A DNA stretch of 64,000 nt from Metallyticus violacea (GCA_030762175.1 CM060846.1:185372041-185436040), one strand, 5' to 3'. Positions 32,534-45,130 are shown, counted from the first letter of the stretch. Notes: generated by a model from the letters alone, not told the origin. Translations and numbers: made by a program.

Positions 32534-32876
32534 GATCTGCATTGGCAAAACAGGCTGTCATAAGAGCAAAGGATCAAGTACTCCATTACAATCCTCATGC
32601 ACAAAATATTGTTCCTTATGCTCCTATAAATGAAATGCCTCCTCCCTATTCACCAACCAACCATGCAGTCAGTCATCCATACAATCCACATTTTATACCT
32701 CCTGCTTGCTCAGAACATTCCCAGTGCCAAACTCAACCTTCTCCAAGCTCAAATCCAACTGTATCTTCATCATTCCAAAATAAGCAAAATTTTGAAGACA
32801 CTTCAACAGAAGATTTAGAAATCAGTCCTGAGAGAAATAACACATTGAAAAATGATGCTGATGGTATATATTACAG
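32534..32876 (+). CDS. Internal exon 3 of host gene: helix end plus Pro/Tyr-rich tail
   Basis: Acceptor TTTTTCCAG; the carried G plus GA makes Gly. It encodes SALAKQAVIRAKDQVLHYNP (end of the helical region) followed by a low-complexity, disordered stretch: VPYAPINEMPPPYSPTNHAV, SHPYNPHFIPP, then a Ser/Gln-rich run, and an acidic/Ser segment STEDLEISPERNNTLKNDAD. PPPY is a potential WW-domain ligand. Two donors are possible: ACAG|GTATAT after 32876 (the better match) or GATG|GTATAT after 32863, which would keep the phase of the other introns. Hypothesis: adaptor-like tail on a BAR module. Confidence 0.75.
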
Positions 32877-32879
32877 GTA

Positions 32880-34335
32880 TATTAAATGTTACTGTCCTAT
32901 ATCTTTGCTTAATTTGCTATTAGCACAATTGAGGTTTACAAAGGTGTTACAGTAGGATAAGGTGCATATAATTGCATCTTACTAGATGAAAATATATTTA
33001 GTTTTATGTGTATCTCAATCCCAATTTATTATTGTATTTACATAGAATTATTGGAATGACATAGTAATATGGAAAGCATGGCATGTATTATTTCAAAATT
33101 TATTATTTAAGATGTAGTTTTGAAAGAAGATGGAGGTTGAACTGCATGAGATGCAATTGTTCATGTGCTACAAAGTAGTGCATACCTAACAAACAGCATG
33201 TTAACATGATGACAGTGACATAGTATGACTAAAAATGTGACCAGGACTAATTTAAAATTTAATACAATAGAGAATTTCAAAGGTCTTCAATATTTCATGT
33301 AATGTACATTTTCCAGGTCCTTATAATCATGTTGTCTACTGGATACCTAAAATTAAATTATCTGTGTTACTGAATGTTCATGTAAAACTGTTTAAAATTA
33401 AATTCATGGAAACCTTACCTTCATTTAAATAAAAGTTGTGCCCTCCTGTTTTTCTGCTCAGCAAATTTTGTAACCACCTTTTCATTGAAGTGGTGGTGGT
33501 GGTGGTGGTGGTGGCGGTGGTTCGGGCAGCTGCAGCGACATTTTCTCTTTTGTTAATATCAAAACAGCAGTTAATCTATCCTGCCCCATGGTGTTTCTTA
33601 AATGTGTTTTCACATGCTTTAGGGAACTGAACCACTTTTTCAATTCAGCTGTAATTACAGCTGTTGTTAGAATTATGTTACATAGTTTTACATTATTGTC
33701 ATTTCCAGGACGGGGTAGGCTGGTGCATTGTGATCATCTTGTGCTTTGGGAAGGTTTCTATCCAGGATTCTGGTAGGAAAGCAGAAATCTTGAATCGGGC
33801 TGTCCTATCTGGAAAACGTCTCTTCCATACTATCATTTGAGGAAGGAATGCAAGGCAGCTACAGATCGCTTATGTTTAAACTCCTCACTAGAGTAAACAA
33901 TTCAAAGTTCACTCATTTAAGTTTTTCATTGGCTTTGATGAACATAACAATTAAAGTTACTGAAATTTGAGAGATCAAGTAACTTGAAACAATCAAAATT
34001 TTTGATAGCATTGCATGTTTCTTTCACATGACAAATTATAATATCACAACATTCATTGACACACCCTGTTCTGTTTGTGTTGCTTTTTCTCAAGCTAAAA
34101 ATGACAAAACTATCTGGGGTTTCAGCTAGTTTCATCCCTTAATTGATCTAACTAAACTGTGAAATGGTGCTGTTTTACTGCAATAGGGATAGTCATTTTC
34201 TTTTGCAGAATGTTGTAAATGGTGTCGACCAAAGACATTACTTGTTGAAAAAATGCAAGAAATAATTAAATTCATTATCCTCTAAAAGATGAAGCAACTC
34301 ATTGGATTCTTTTATAGAAATTGAATCCCATCTAC
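32880..34335. other. Intron; (GGT)n at 33491-33520, otherwise unassigned
   Basis: Contains a GGT-type microsatellite (33491-33520, one interruption) and an 18-bp perfect palindrome CAGCTGTAATTACAGCTG near 33647. No gene recognised. Confidence 0.5.
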
Positions 34336-34336
34336 T

Positions 34337-34630
34337 CTTGTGATGGTCCTGGTAGGTAATGGTAACCATACTTGCATACTAAACCCAAGGTCGCAGGTTC
34401 GATCCCGGCCAGGGCCAATGGATTTTTTTCTGGCGTAAAAATCCTAAGTATAATTTCCTATGGAAGGGAAGTAAAGCTGTGGGTCCCATGTCATGAATTA
34501 CAGCATGATAAAGAACTAGCTTGAAAAAAAGAGGCCTCTGAGCAAAATTTGCTGGCCATTTCTCGCCCTGATTTAAATGGAACTCTGATGACCTGAGATG
34601 TTAAAAAGCATCAGTAAATAAACCAAGTGA
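34337..34630 (+). mobile_element. SINE-2 copy, divergent
   Basis: Head GGTAGGTAATGGTAACC and B box GGTTCGATCCC; body GGCGTAAAAATCCTAAG, CTATGGAAGGGAAG; tail GCATCAGTAAATAAACC. Confidence 0.9.
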
Positions 34631-34639
34631 AGAAAAAAA

Positions 34640-35490
34640 AAAGCTACTGTTGTACTGAATAGTCTGTAAACATTCTGTCCACAAGTCTTTAAGCTGAAAG
34701 ACTGAAGCCACACACCTACTCTGAAAATTTCATCTTGTTATGGCACGATGGGTGAATGCTGATTACATATTTCCTGAAGTAAATATGTTCTTTTGTTATG
34801 AGAAAAATGATGAGAAAACTGACAAATGAGCAAAGAAAATTTTGATTGAAGTGATGTTCGAATATACCTACTGCATTATTAAATTAAGCTGATGTGCTAA
34901 CAATCTCTCCCATGTTTCTGTACTCCACTTTGGACACCTTTATAACAGCACATCCATCATAAGTTTCGGCAATCAATTTATTTGAACTAAAATGGATCTA
35001 ATCCAATCATAATGCAATTAGAAATGTCAACAGTGGACATATCAGTGATGTGAAAAAATCCAAGAAAATGTTGTTCTACCTTTAAGTACCGTACCAAAGA
35101 AAGAACAATTACAAACTGTGCATTTGTCAGAAATGTTTTGAAGTTTTGTCAGGCTGCACTGAATTACATCCTGCTGCAAAGTGTCTTCATAAACAACATA
35201 TATGCATTCAAGTAATTAATTTTGAACTGTGGGAGATGTATATTCGGAAACTTTAGATTGCTCTAAAATTTCCTGCAATTTGGTATCAAGTTTAGGTATT
35301 TCCTCTACCAAATCTATGAAAATCTATTTATTATAAGATTCATTAGATTATCACGTTCCCTAAGGGCAATTTTGTGTTTAACACAAAACTATCTATAATT
35401 TGGCTCAAGCTCTGTCAATTTTTTCGCACTAGATCATTGTGGCATATAGTTGCTGTTTTATGGCCTAATATGCATTTACCTTAATTAAAT
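34640..35490. other. Unassigned; perhaps 5' part of the next transposon
   Basis: No readable domain. Confidence 0.3.
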
Positions 35491-35499
35491 AGATGACAG

Positions 35500-36035
35500 A
35501 AATGCAAGGAGCTGGAAAGGTGGTGGTGAGGTATGGCATCAGGGAAGACAGAGTGGTTGGTCCTATTGAAGAAAATTTTGTTCGGCACATGTACCTGGAA
35601 ATGTTGAAGTTTAATGCCTCTGTTACTCAATAAAGATGGGGAATTTCCCCGAGTATTTTCAAAATGATGAGGCACCTGCCTATTATGCACTAAAAATGGT
35701 TAAATGCACAGTTTCCAAACCAGTTGGTCTGAAGACAAGAACGAGTTGAATGGCTAACACAATCTCCAAACCTCACACCCCTTGATTTTTACCAATGCGG
35801 ATATTTAAAGACCATTGTTTACCGGGTGGAAATCAATAATACTGCTTAACTGAAAGCTTGCAACTTTGAAGCCTGCACTCATGTGATGCCATATATCTTG
35901 TCAGATGTATGGCAAAACTGGCGCAAATGTGTTTATCATTGTCGAACCTGGCCAACATATTGAGAATATTGTGTAACACAACTGAGTAAAAATGATATTT
36001 CCCTATGTGTGGATACTTTTGGGACACGCTGTAGT
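35500..36035 (+). mobile_element. Tc1/mariner-like DDE transposon, 3' part
   Basis: Plus-strand pieces: YFQNDEAPAYYALKMVK (near 35650; consensus FQQDGAPPHYA with the catalytic Asp), EWLTQSPNLTPLDFYQCGYL (near 35738-35795; consensus EWPxRSPDLTPLDFFLWGYLK) and YLVRCMAKLAQMC, then an end GTATCCACAC-like sequence and TTTTGGGACACGCTGTA at 36018-36034. The terminal CTGTA motif is common for such elements. Frameshifted and inactive. Confidence 0.75.
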
Positions 36036-36039
36036 TGCA

Positions 36040-36405
36040 AGTAAATTTTAACACTGCATTTGAACATACTTTTAGAGAATTTACGATATGAACAGAACTT
36101 ATTTTATCATACTTTACTAATTCTGAATAATGCCATAAACAAACCATGCTGGATTGATACCAAATAGCAAACAAATGATACAGATTTTTTCTTCTTTGTT
36201 TATTAGCAGTTAGCCAGTGTCTCCTATTATACCAACCTGGGTTCAAAGAACATAACTGTGATTTGTGTTTTTGGACTATAATTACATCTGTTTGACCTGG
36301 CCTTAAGTTTTAACAGGGAGTTTTTACACGTAAATATTTAAATAAATGCTGTAAAAGCAAATCAACTTGAGATTCATATCTTCAAAATTATTATTCCTAC
36401 TACTG
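36040..36405. other. Unassigned
   Basis: No feature supported. Confidence 0.35.
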
Positions 36406-36409
36406 CCAC

Positions 36410-36935
36410 ATGCAGTAATCCCAAGACATGATGTGCCCCTTCCTGAAGATATATTCAAATTTGGCTAGGTAAGTAATTACATATAAGCCATAAATTACAT
36501 CTAAAGCATAATTAAAATTTGTGCAAATGCTTCAACTGTGAAATAAGATCTTAGCATGCTAATTGCATCGCTGTTAACAATGTTAGTAGAAAGTAGCTTT
36601 CAATCATATACAGCAGAAATCCTGAAATTTGTTTTCACTATGCAAGCAGCATAACTGCAACATGGCAGATTTCTTTACTTGGGACCCCAATTTAAATGAT
36701 TATGTTTAATGTGGAAATACCTAGGGTCAGTTTTAATAATCCTGGACTATTAAGATTATTTAATGCTCTTTTAATACAAAGTAAATATTCATCACTATAA
36801 ATTCATTTTGAGGTTCAGAAAAATAGAAGATTTATTGCATCTAAAATTTTGTATCCTTGTAACATTTTATAAAATTAAATGATAATATTAAATGTCCATA
36901 AAACTAAATATTGTTTAGATAAAATTTTGTGTTAG
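36410..36935 (-). repeat. Dispersed repeat R1, copy 1 (about 525 bp)
   Basis: Direct copy of 61765-62290 (shared CTTCCTGAAGATATATTCAA, CTATTAAGATTATTTAATGC). In both, the minus strand encodes CIKRALNNLNSxGLLKLT. The coding resemblance suggests a protein-coding mobile element, class unknown. Confidence 0.7.
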
Positions 36936-37234
36936 TTGATTACAAAAGGTAACTAACAGGTCATTTAGAAGTAATTCTGCATCTCTTGTATAATCATAAT
37001 TCCCCTAGGGATGGAAATTCAAGTGGCAGTGCTGGCAAGCATGTGGTTAATAATGTTCCGCTAGTTCAGAAATGTGTTAGTTTTGCTTATGCAATTCATT
37101 AAAGGTAATGTAGATAAATATACAGTATGAACTAGAAATGTTAATTGCAACTTGTACAGCGAAGCTAATCATATAATTAAGGTCCTTGACTGATTGAGTC
37201 GAAGTACACACTCTTACTTAATTGTTTATAATAT

Positions 37235-37277
37235 GTAGTACTAGTTTCATGGACCTTTTGTTCGCATCATCAGCTAC
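37235..37277 (-). ncRNA. Hammerhead-like motif
   Basis: Helix I GUAG / CUAC (4 pairs); core CUGAUGA, canonical; unpaired U; stem II GCGAAC / AAAAG / GUCCAU with mismatches; GAA; ACUAGU; cleavage residue A. Core intact, stem II eroded. Confidence 0.6.
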
Positions 37278-37804
37278 CCACTGACTGCTGGATAATTCAT
37301 TATACTGTGTTTGCTCTGTTGGGTGTGTGATGAACTTAAAGTTTATGTTTTCATCCCCGGAAGTATCAAAGTACTGATTTTAATAATTTTGCTTTGTTCA
37401 CTATGTCATGGTTTTCTGTCCAGAAATGAGATGCTACTGCTGATTTCTTCATTTGTTTGTATTTTATATTCCTGAAATGTTCTTTTATCCATGTGCCTAT
37501 GTTTTGTTTTGATTTTCCAATATAGATTTTTTCAAATACTGCACAACATATTTTGTAAATACCAGCTTTTTTCTCCTGTGGAATATTCATGAATATTGTG
37601 TATCAGGAGATTTTTAACATTTAATGTTTTAACATTGTGTTTACAATGCCAACCTGATATAAAAATCATTTCATTTACAAATAAAATACATGTTATAAAC
37701 TTTGACACTTCTGGGGATGAAAACATAAACTTTAAATTCATCACACCTCCACCAGAGCAGAATAGACATTCCCACAGCATAACAAATTATCCAGCAGTCG
37801 ATGG

Positions 37805-37847
37805 GTAGCTGATGATGCAAACAAAGGGTTCATGAAACTAGTACTAT
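37805..37847 (+). ncRNA. Hammerhead-like motif
   Basis: Helix I GUAG / CUAU; core CUGAUGA at 37809-37815; unpaired U; stem II GCAAAC / AAAGG / GUUCAU, partly mismatched; GAA; ACUAGU; cleavage residue A. The inverted partner of 37235-37277. Confidence 0.6.
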
Positions 37848-37929
37848 ATATTATAAACAAGTAAGTGGAGCAATAAGAGTTGTAGTTCAACTCAATCATA
37901 CAACAATCTGAATTAAATAATATGAAACT

Positions 37930-39335
37930 CGCCTGATTAAAGAGGTTGTTGAAAATGTTGACCATTTTCTTGAAGATTTAAATTCACTCGCTTTAATTTA
38001 TTTTCAGTAACTATCATTAAGGTCTAGCTGAAATATTTATCAGTTTTTTGTCTGTTAAAGACACTTGATCTATCACTCCTCACTGCATCTTGCCCTGAAC
38101 CTGTCTACCCAAATTTATTAATTTAATCACTGAAAATATCTCGTTATAGTAGTTTTGAATTTGGATACTTGTTTAACTTTCACCATTTAATTTCCATATT
38201 CTGCATAAATGTTTTCTACTAGAAACACATGTTCCTATATAGAGTACATTTTAATTGCTGTTTCACTTAACACACACCAGCTTCACTTACAAGTTGGAAC
38301 TAACAATAGCAACTGGCACTTTACCTGCTGGAATTCTGGTCAGTGTGGAATGCAGGAAATGTAGGTTAAATGTAGAAATACCAACTATTTCTTGAGTGGT
38401 ATCAACAAGGTGAGGAGGAGGTTTTTGATGACCCGTTATTAAATTTGCCATTACCAGATGTCTGTAATCACCTTACATCTAAACTAACCTGCACACATCT
38501 GACAAGGGTGTAGCACTGAGTAAAAGGAATAATTTTAACTAATTCATTCTACCATTAAGTGTTATTTAAAATGGGTTGAAAAGTAGGGGATAATACATTT
38601 AACTCTGTTAAGGTTGTCCTCAGTACTGGAGCTTACTCTCTCAACACTGTTTTCTTTTCAACATTTCTGTCTGACTGCAAGTATCTGACAGATCACTTCC
38701 CCAAAATCTTCTAAATTGTTTTTAGTTTCTGATTTTCTGAAAGATGTAACCCAAGTCACCCAGCCTTCATCCCATATAAGGGGTTTTGAACCATAATCCT
38801 CAATTATAATGGCCAGTAATTTTGAAAGTTAAGATTGATGCCAAGACTGCATCAAATGAACTTGAAATATGACATTGCAACATTCTCACTTGTAAGTAAT
38901 GTTCTAGAAAGTGTTAATTCATGACTCAGCAGTAAGTAACTTGCAATTTTCATAAAAAGAAAAAATGTGATCGTTAATGCACGTTACCCTACAGAATAAT
39001 GCTAAATTGGTTGCAATATTTCTCTGTTATGAGACGATGTTCTGTTCTGCTATTTGTGAACTTATTTAAGAATAAATGCTCCTTTAATTTTGTGACCAAG
39101 CAAATAATCTTGTTTTGGTATCCTTTTCCTTATAAATATATTTTAATATTCCTAATTTCAATAAATATTAAATTACCCAAGTATATGATGAGCAGAAATG
39201 GAGAGAAAATAATTGAAAGTACTATTTTGGAAAGAATAAGGAGTTTTACTGCTTCTAAATTACATGCAAATGCTAGACAAACTTTTTTTAACAGTATAAT
39301 TCATAACCATAAAAGGACATTACCTCTCCATCATG
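37930..39335. other. Unassigned
   Basis: A 121-codon plus frame at 38999-39364 has no recognisable domain and reads through unrelated AT-rich DNA. Nothing supported. Confidence 0.4.
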
Positions 39336-39339
39336 CAGC

Positions 39340-39475
39340 TCCCCAATTGTGCTCACAAGGCTAGGTGAACCTCCCTAACTTAGAAATGTTCTAAGTAGTT
39401 ACCTAGGATCAAACCTAGGACCTTCAGAATAACAGCTTTCAATGCTGATCATTAGATCAAGCAGGCAGTCAACAA
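39340..39475 (-). mobile_element. SINE-3 copy
   Basis: Minus strand: a tRNA-like TTGATCTAATGATCAGC, B-box-like GGTTTGATCC, then GTAACTACTTAGAACATTTC and AAGTTAGGGAGGTTCACC. The same order occurs at 52245-52345 (GGGTTTGAACC, TACTTCTTAGAAA, AGATAGGGCTAGGGAAGG). Confidence 0.65.
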
Positions 39476-39479
39476 TTGA

Positions 39480-41445
39480 TTAAATTCCTTTATTAATTTG
39501 TTCTATTTGTCAGTGAAATATTCTGAAAACTTCTCATGTGAAAGCAGTCACTATCTTGGCCCATGTCCATTTCCATTTTCTACTTTCATACTTGGCAATG
39601 GAAAAATAATTATTATCATTCAGGTAATTATTGTGCAGCGTTATATAGTGAAATATGAAAGGGGGGAAAAAAATGAGTAGGAAAATGGCTATCCATCATC
39701 CCTCCTCCCTCTGAACTGACTGGAGCCTGATTGTTTTTCTAAAGTATACTTTAACACACATTTCATGGATCAGGATCACTTAACCGAAATCTAATAATAC
39801 TCCCTTTCAACTACAAGGTGGCATTATTAATGCCATTTCTATTTTTGTTTGATCTTGATCATTTTCCCTATGTACCTAAGAAAAAATGAAAAATTGGAGG
39901 GCATTTTTTGGGGGAAGAAAAGACCATTCCAGGCCCGATAATCAAACCCTCAAATCATCAGTTCAGTGGTCATAATTACCGTGGCAACCCATGTCTGTTC
40001 TTAAATCTGCAAGGTATGGGTCTATTGCTAAATTTTGGGGGGAAAAAATGACCTCTTTGTGTTATAATTGGATCCCAATATTTTACACACATAGAAATAG
40101 AAATTGCCAAAATAATTTCACAACCTGTGTCTAATCATCAGTTTACCAATGCAGTTGTCAGGAAAATCAAGAAAAATGAAAAAATCCCAGAACTTCATAA
40201 GAGAATTGGAAATTTTGAAACAAAATACTTTATATATACACACACACGCATGGTTAGTGTTTGGTTTTAAATTTAGCAAATGAAGGGTATACTATATACC
40301 TGAAGAAAGCAGTTAACCCCACCAGTGAGAGTGGAACAATACTGTGAGTTTACATCCGTACTGACCACACGAAGCCATCATCATTTTGATCTTTTCCATA
40401 CAATAAACGACGTTAAGGAATGACAATAATAGTGACCACACTTACTATCAGCTGAGATGCAGTAAATAACATTCTGATTTTTTATATTTTTTTATTTATT
40501 TATTTTTTACAAAGAAGGGTTCCTTCAGCAACATCATTTAGTTTAGCTTACTGCTTAAAGGGGTCCATATCAGCCAGTGAAAAATTTACTGATGAGCAAG
40601 ATTGGGTTTACAGAAAATGGTATTCAACAATGCATGATTAATGCAAAATATGTAACAAATGCCATTATTATTTTGATTAGAAATTGTGTCACAATATCTT
40701 GCTGTTACTGGAGGACATAACAAAAGGGCTTTGTTTGTTCCAATCTGTACACTACTGCATTATGACAATTTTTTTTTCCATATATAGCCAGTAATAAATC
40801 ATCACCAAGTACTTCGTTGATTTTGGCATATGGCAGAGGTGTTCTTGGTTTTTTTAATACAACAACAAGCCACTACATGAAGTGCCATCATCATTAATAT
40901 TTGTTGAACTGTAATTTTTAATTCTCACTGACTGAATACATTTGTAGCACTATCAAAGGTTAGGTGCTATCTTTTGCCTCATTATTTAACTTCTGGCTCA
41001 TCCTTGTTCTCTTCAGTAGCCAGTAAGACTTGATAAAAGCATAGTTCAGCAGACTTTATTTGAAAAGAATGTGAGATCCTATAGAACTTCTGCAGTTATT
41101 TAAATTCAAAACTTGCTGGCTGAAAATTGGAAAAACATTCAGGTAACAAATTACATATGAGTATCATATTTACTTCTTTATACATAATTGTAGCTCAGAA
41201 CATTTTTTCTGTGACAAATAGAAGCTCAGAGGACCAAGTAGTGATTCAGTTAATATGAGTAGTATTAGCTACATTGCCTGTTTGTTAATTTCTTATTTGA
41301 TATCATGAATTGCGGAGGTAGGCCTGATCTGAATATTAACTAGGTATCTTTCATTTAAGAATTGAGAACAAGAATTGTGGTAAGTGTTCCTTCATCATAT
41401 AATGCTAAAGAAACTGCAACTGAATGTGCATGGGCAGGGTAATTT
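39480..41445. other. Unassigned; possible SINE scrap at 39890-39990
   Basis: At 39990-39900 the minus strand shows GAGGGTTTGATTATCGGG, a weak B box. The rest (about 2 kb) shows nothing. Confidence 0.35.
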
Positions 41446-41448
41446 TTT

Positions 41449-41728
41449 TTTTTTGAATGGTGTTTAATGCCCGTTTTTACTACAGAGGCACCACAGGCGG
41501 CGAACACTGGTGATACATGAAATAAAATGATATATTGGGAAAGGATTTTCTTTTTTAAGGAAGGAAACGTTCCAGGCCTAAGTTGAGGTACCTCCCCGAC
41601 ATTTGCCAATTATGAGGACTAAGGAAAACCTGGAAAAAACCTCAGTCAGGGAGGACGGTCCTAGCAGGATTTGGAACCCAGACCTCCCTCTCACAAGTCT
41701 GCGCCTTAATAGCCTTGGCCACCCATGA
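41449..41728 (-). mobile_element. SINE-1 copy, full length
   Basis: 3' end GGTGTTTAATGCCCGTTTTT at the left, head CTTGGCCACCCATGACGG at the right. Imperfect TSD GGCAGGGTAA / GGCAGAGTAA. One of the least diverged copies. Confidence 0.92.
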
Positions 41729-41734
41729 CGGTGG

Positions 41735-43145
41735 CAGAGTAAATGAGGGAATAAAAGATATCAAAATGATTTATTATGTCAAGTGACTTTAATGATGCTC
41801 CTATTCAAAATTTCATAAATACAAGCAGCTGCAGCAGTAAATTCTGTTCTGATTCCTTTTCTGAATCTACAGTAACAAGATGAATGCTTCATAAAAAATT
41901 TAAATCAATTAAACACTTGTTAAATTATTCAACTGTAACATTAAAACCTGTTTACTCATTTGGTAGACAGTTGGCTAGCTTTGTTTTGTAGCATGGTCAG
42001 TTACAGATAAATTCAGATAATCACATGGTGTTTATGTAGCAATGTTCATGCTCTTTTTTCATTACGTGCTGGATATGATACAACCAAATGAACACCTATT
42101 TGAGCCAATCCCTTCCCTTGAGTACTTCATGCACATTTACACTAATGTTACATTATTTTTCCACACATAAGCTTTCAATTGAACCCAAACTACTTCAAAG
42201 GATTTGAACATACACTGATATGGTGGGAGTCTAAGCACTTATTGAACTTTTGATTTGGCAAAAGCAACTGTCACTGGTTTTATTAGGTTCACTGCTTTGA
42301 ACCAGTTCAACATTACTGCTTTGGGTGGTATAGGATTGAGCATAGGAATATTGCGACACTGCATAAAGATTATGTAATCTTTAACAAATGTGCATAAGAT
42401 AGGAAATTTAGACTTTGTCTAGTGTGGTAAGATTCTTTGTTTAATGCATTAACACATTTCCTATTGTTAGTAAGATTCAAGAGTAACCAATTATCAAACC
42501 AAATTTAAAAGACTCATATCCTCATGATAATCAGCTCTAGCATCTCAATGTTTTTGGCAGATAAACATAAACTATTGGAGACCTAACCTTCACTTCCACC
42601 AGCATGGATGACCATCATGTGCTTTACTCTCTTAAAACACAGGCACAAGTTCCTTCATCCCCTTTTTATGTCATGTATATATTATTGGATGTCCCTCAAT
42701 GTAATTGTTCAAGACATTATAGGAATTCATATCTCTTAAGAAAAGATTATTTCACATTCCATAATTAGTCTCTTTATGTTGAGTGTATGATAATGAAGCA
42801 CCAGATGCTTAAAAAATATCTATAAATTTATATTTTCATATGGAAAATTTCAAACACTTTTAGAATGAACTAGTAGTTCTAAAGTTTGGAGTATGACCCT
42901 TGTTGTAAAACTAAGTATTTCACTGCAGATCAGATCACAAAGAAAATTAGCAACTTTATTGTTTGTTTTTTTTTGTTTTTTTCTTTTTCCTCATTTTAAC
43001 ATTTTGCATCCCTTTTACACTATCTTTCGAACAGTGTGTCTCTTAAGTTTAAAAAATTAGGCCATCTCTGTAATTGTTTTTTCAAAACATATCCAAAGGT
43101 CTCTTCTGAAGCAAAATATTTAAAACACTCTTTATGATTTCACTT
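41735..43145. other. Unassigned AT-rich sequence
   Basis: No gene or repeat that I can support. Confidence 0.4.
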
Positions 43146-43149
43146 ACAT

Positions 43150-45130
43150 GAGATTTACTCATGATATGTTTCTTGGAACTTTGTCCACATCATCCGCTGT
43201 AATGACTGATGGATCATTTGCAGAAGTTGAGTAGATTGGTATCTGGGTTTACTCTGGTGATCTAGTGATGAATTTAAATAAAATGTTTTCTGCTTTCAGG
43301 ATGTCAAAATTCATAAGGTTATGCTCATGTATTTTTTATATTAATCCTTTCTCACATGTTTAGTTTTTTGGGTTGTTGAACTGTTTTTAATAACTTAATG
43401 CCTTTTTCTATTCCAATAGCTGCCATAGCTTTTTTTTTTGAATGTGTTTAATGCCCGTTTTTACTACTGAGACACTACAGGCGGTGAACACTGGTGATAC
43501 ATGAAATGAAATGATATATTGTGAAAGAAATTTTTTTAAAGGAAGGAAACGTTCCAGGCCTAAGTTTAGGGTACCTCCCAGGCATTTGCCAGTTATGAAG
43601 ACTGAGGAAAATCTGGAAAAAACCTCAGTCAGAGAAGACTGTCCTGGTGGGATTCGAACCCCAGACCTCACGAGTCCACACCTTAACAAGCTTGGCCACC
43701 CGTGGCAATGCTGCCGTAGCTGATTTATATATTTGTTTGTAATGGATGTTTCTCCAATATTCCTTCAACTTAATGCCTATAGTTCTCTGTCTTCCTTACC
43801 AAGATTTTTTCACAATCCTTATAATTAATCTGGTAAATACCAGATTTTTTTCTCTTTGGGCCTGGAATCTGTTTTACTTAATTTCAATAAATCTTTTACT
43901 CTGTATTGGTTTTCAGGTGCTTAGATGATATTGTACTGTTTGAAAAATTTTTGAAATTTTTATTGGCTGACGGGTGGTAAGTGAACTTTTTAAATTGTTT
44001 TTCCCCTGATAAATCACTCAAATTTATGGTTTGTTTAATGCTATTTTGTTTCTAGAATCTTTTGATTTTTTCATTAATCATTTGTATGTTGAACCCATTG
44101 GATTCAGCTGCTTCTATTATGCACAGATATTATTCATTCTTGTATTCTTCTTTACTCAGTGGTATATTTATTAGTCTGTATATCATGCTGTTGAATTCTG
44201 CTTCTTTATGTGATCTTGGATTGAAACCATGGACTTTTTATATAATTGTCTGTGTGTGTGTCCTTTCTTTAGGTGCCAAATTCAAGCTTATTATTACATT
44301 TTATTATCTTCAGATCCAAAAATGGCAACATATTTGTTTCTGTTTCCTCAATGAACTTAATTGTGGGATATTGCAGGGTTAAAAGTTTTAGTGCATCTTC
44401 CATATGCTTTTTGTTTATAATGGCAAATACATCATCTGCATATCTGTACCAAACTTTAAAAATTTGAGGGAAAGCCTTAGTGATGTGCATCTCAAAATAG
44501 CTCATGAATAAGTTGGCTAGGGTAGGTGATAATGGACTGCGCATTATTGGTCCTGCTTTCTGTTTAAAGAATTTGCCCTCATATATGAAAAATACTTGAT
44601 TTATGCACAACTTAGTGAATTTGATGTGTTCTGCATTTAGGTTGGCTGATTATAACCATTTCTTAAAAAAACTAATACTTTCTCTGTGATATGCTGGGAA
44701 ACAGGACCTTGACCTTTCTTTTGAAACCAGTATATCGTTCAGTGATAATTATTTATCTTTAATTTTGTTGGTGAGGTCCATGGAGTTTTTAAACTTATGC
44801 TATCAAATTTAGGTAGTGAATGGAACTCTGATGAAACCAGTTTGCTAAACAGTAGATTGTAATATTTCTGTTGTTAATAATTGGCCTCATACTTCTCCCA
44901 GGTTTGTGGATCTTTGGAAGGCCATATATCCTGGATAAAAATGGGTTGTGAACCTTAATTTTGTAATGATCTGTTTTAGGAATCAAGGTATTATTTTTCA
45001 AGATTTATTTCCTGGATTTAATGCATTTATTCAATGGGTCTCTTTTACTTTGACATATTCATCATTCTTTAATAAATCTTGCATCCTTAACATCTTCGAC
45101 TCGAGAAGAGTCTATTAATGCTTTTTTCAC
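43150..45130 (-). mobile_element. PLE-A copy 4: long RT with YADD, broken
   Basis: Minus strand, N to C: HYKIKVHNPFLSRIYGLPKI with HKPGRSMRPIINN (44960-44870, RT2/3); VFFIYEGKFFKQKAGPIM and SPLSPTLANLFMSYFEMHIT (44600-44490); VWYRYADDVFAIIN with catalytic Asp pair (44455-44410); LPFLDLKIIK; linker; GIYQINYKDCEKI (43860-43810), where the nuclease is degraded; C-terminal GIY-YIG helices split by a SINE-1 at 43432-43708. A decayed hammerhead-like motif is at 43166-43196. Several frameshifts; dead. Confidence 0.85.
43432..43708 (-). mobile_element. SINE-1 copy inserted in PLE-A copy 4
   Basis: Complete inverted copy; B box on the minus strand GGGTTCGAATCCC. TSD about 11 bp: TGCCATAGCT left, TGCCGTAGCT right, one mismatch. 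Confidence 0.93.

Larger units (their letters stand above)
37140..37925. mobile_element. PLE-A copy 2-type inverted pair
   Basis: Minus part 37600-37140: GIYKICCAVFEKIYIGKSKQNIGT, IKEHFRNIKYKQM, SAVASHFWTENHDIV (nuclease, with FE and SK substitutions), then the terminus. Plus part about 37690-37925 repeats the terminal region inverted (GAAAACATAAACTTTAAATT is the reverse of 37330-37350). Each arm carries a hammerhead-like motif. Same subfamily as 6258-9600. Confidence 0.82.

Noticed and set aside
33436..33630. Plus-strand frame with a poly-Val run
   Set aside because: Produced by the GGT microsatellite; no domain outside it.
38999..39364. 121-codon plus-strand frame
   Set aside because: No recognisable domain, no splice context, composition like surrounding DNA; its end overlaps a SINE-3.
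43166..43196. Hammerhead at the end of PLE-A copy 4
   Set aside because: Core CGGATGA and helix III ACATAT are both altered; position fits but the fold is not convincing.
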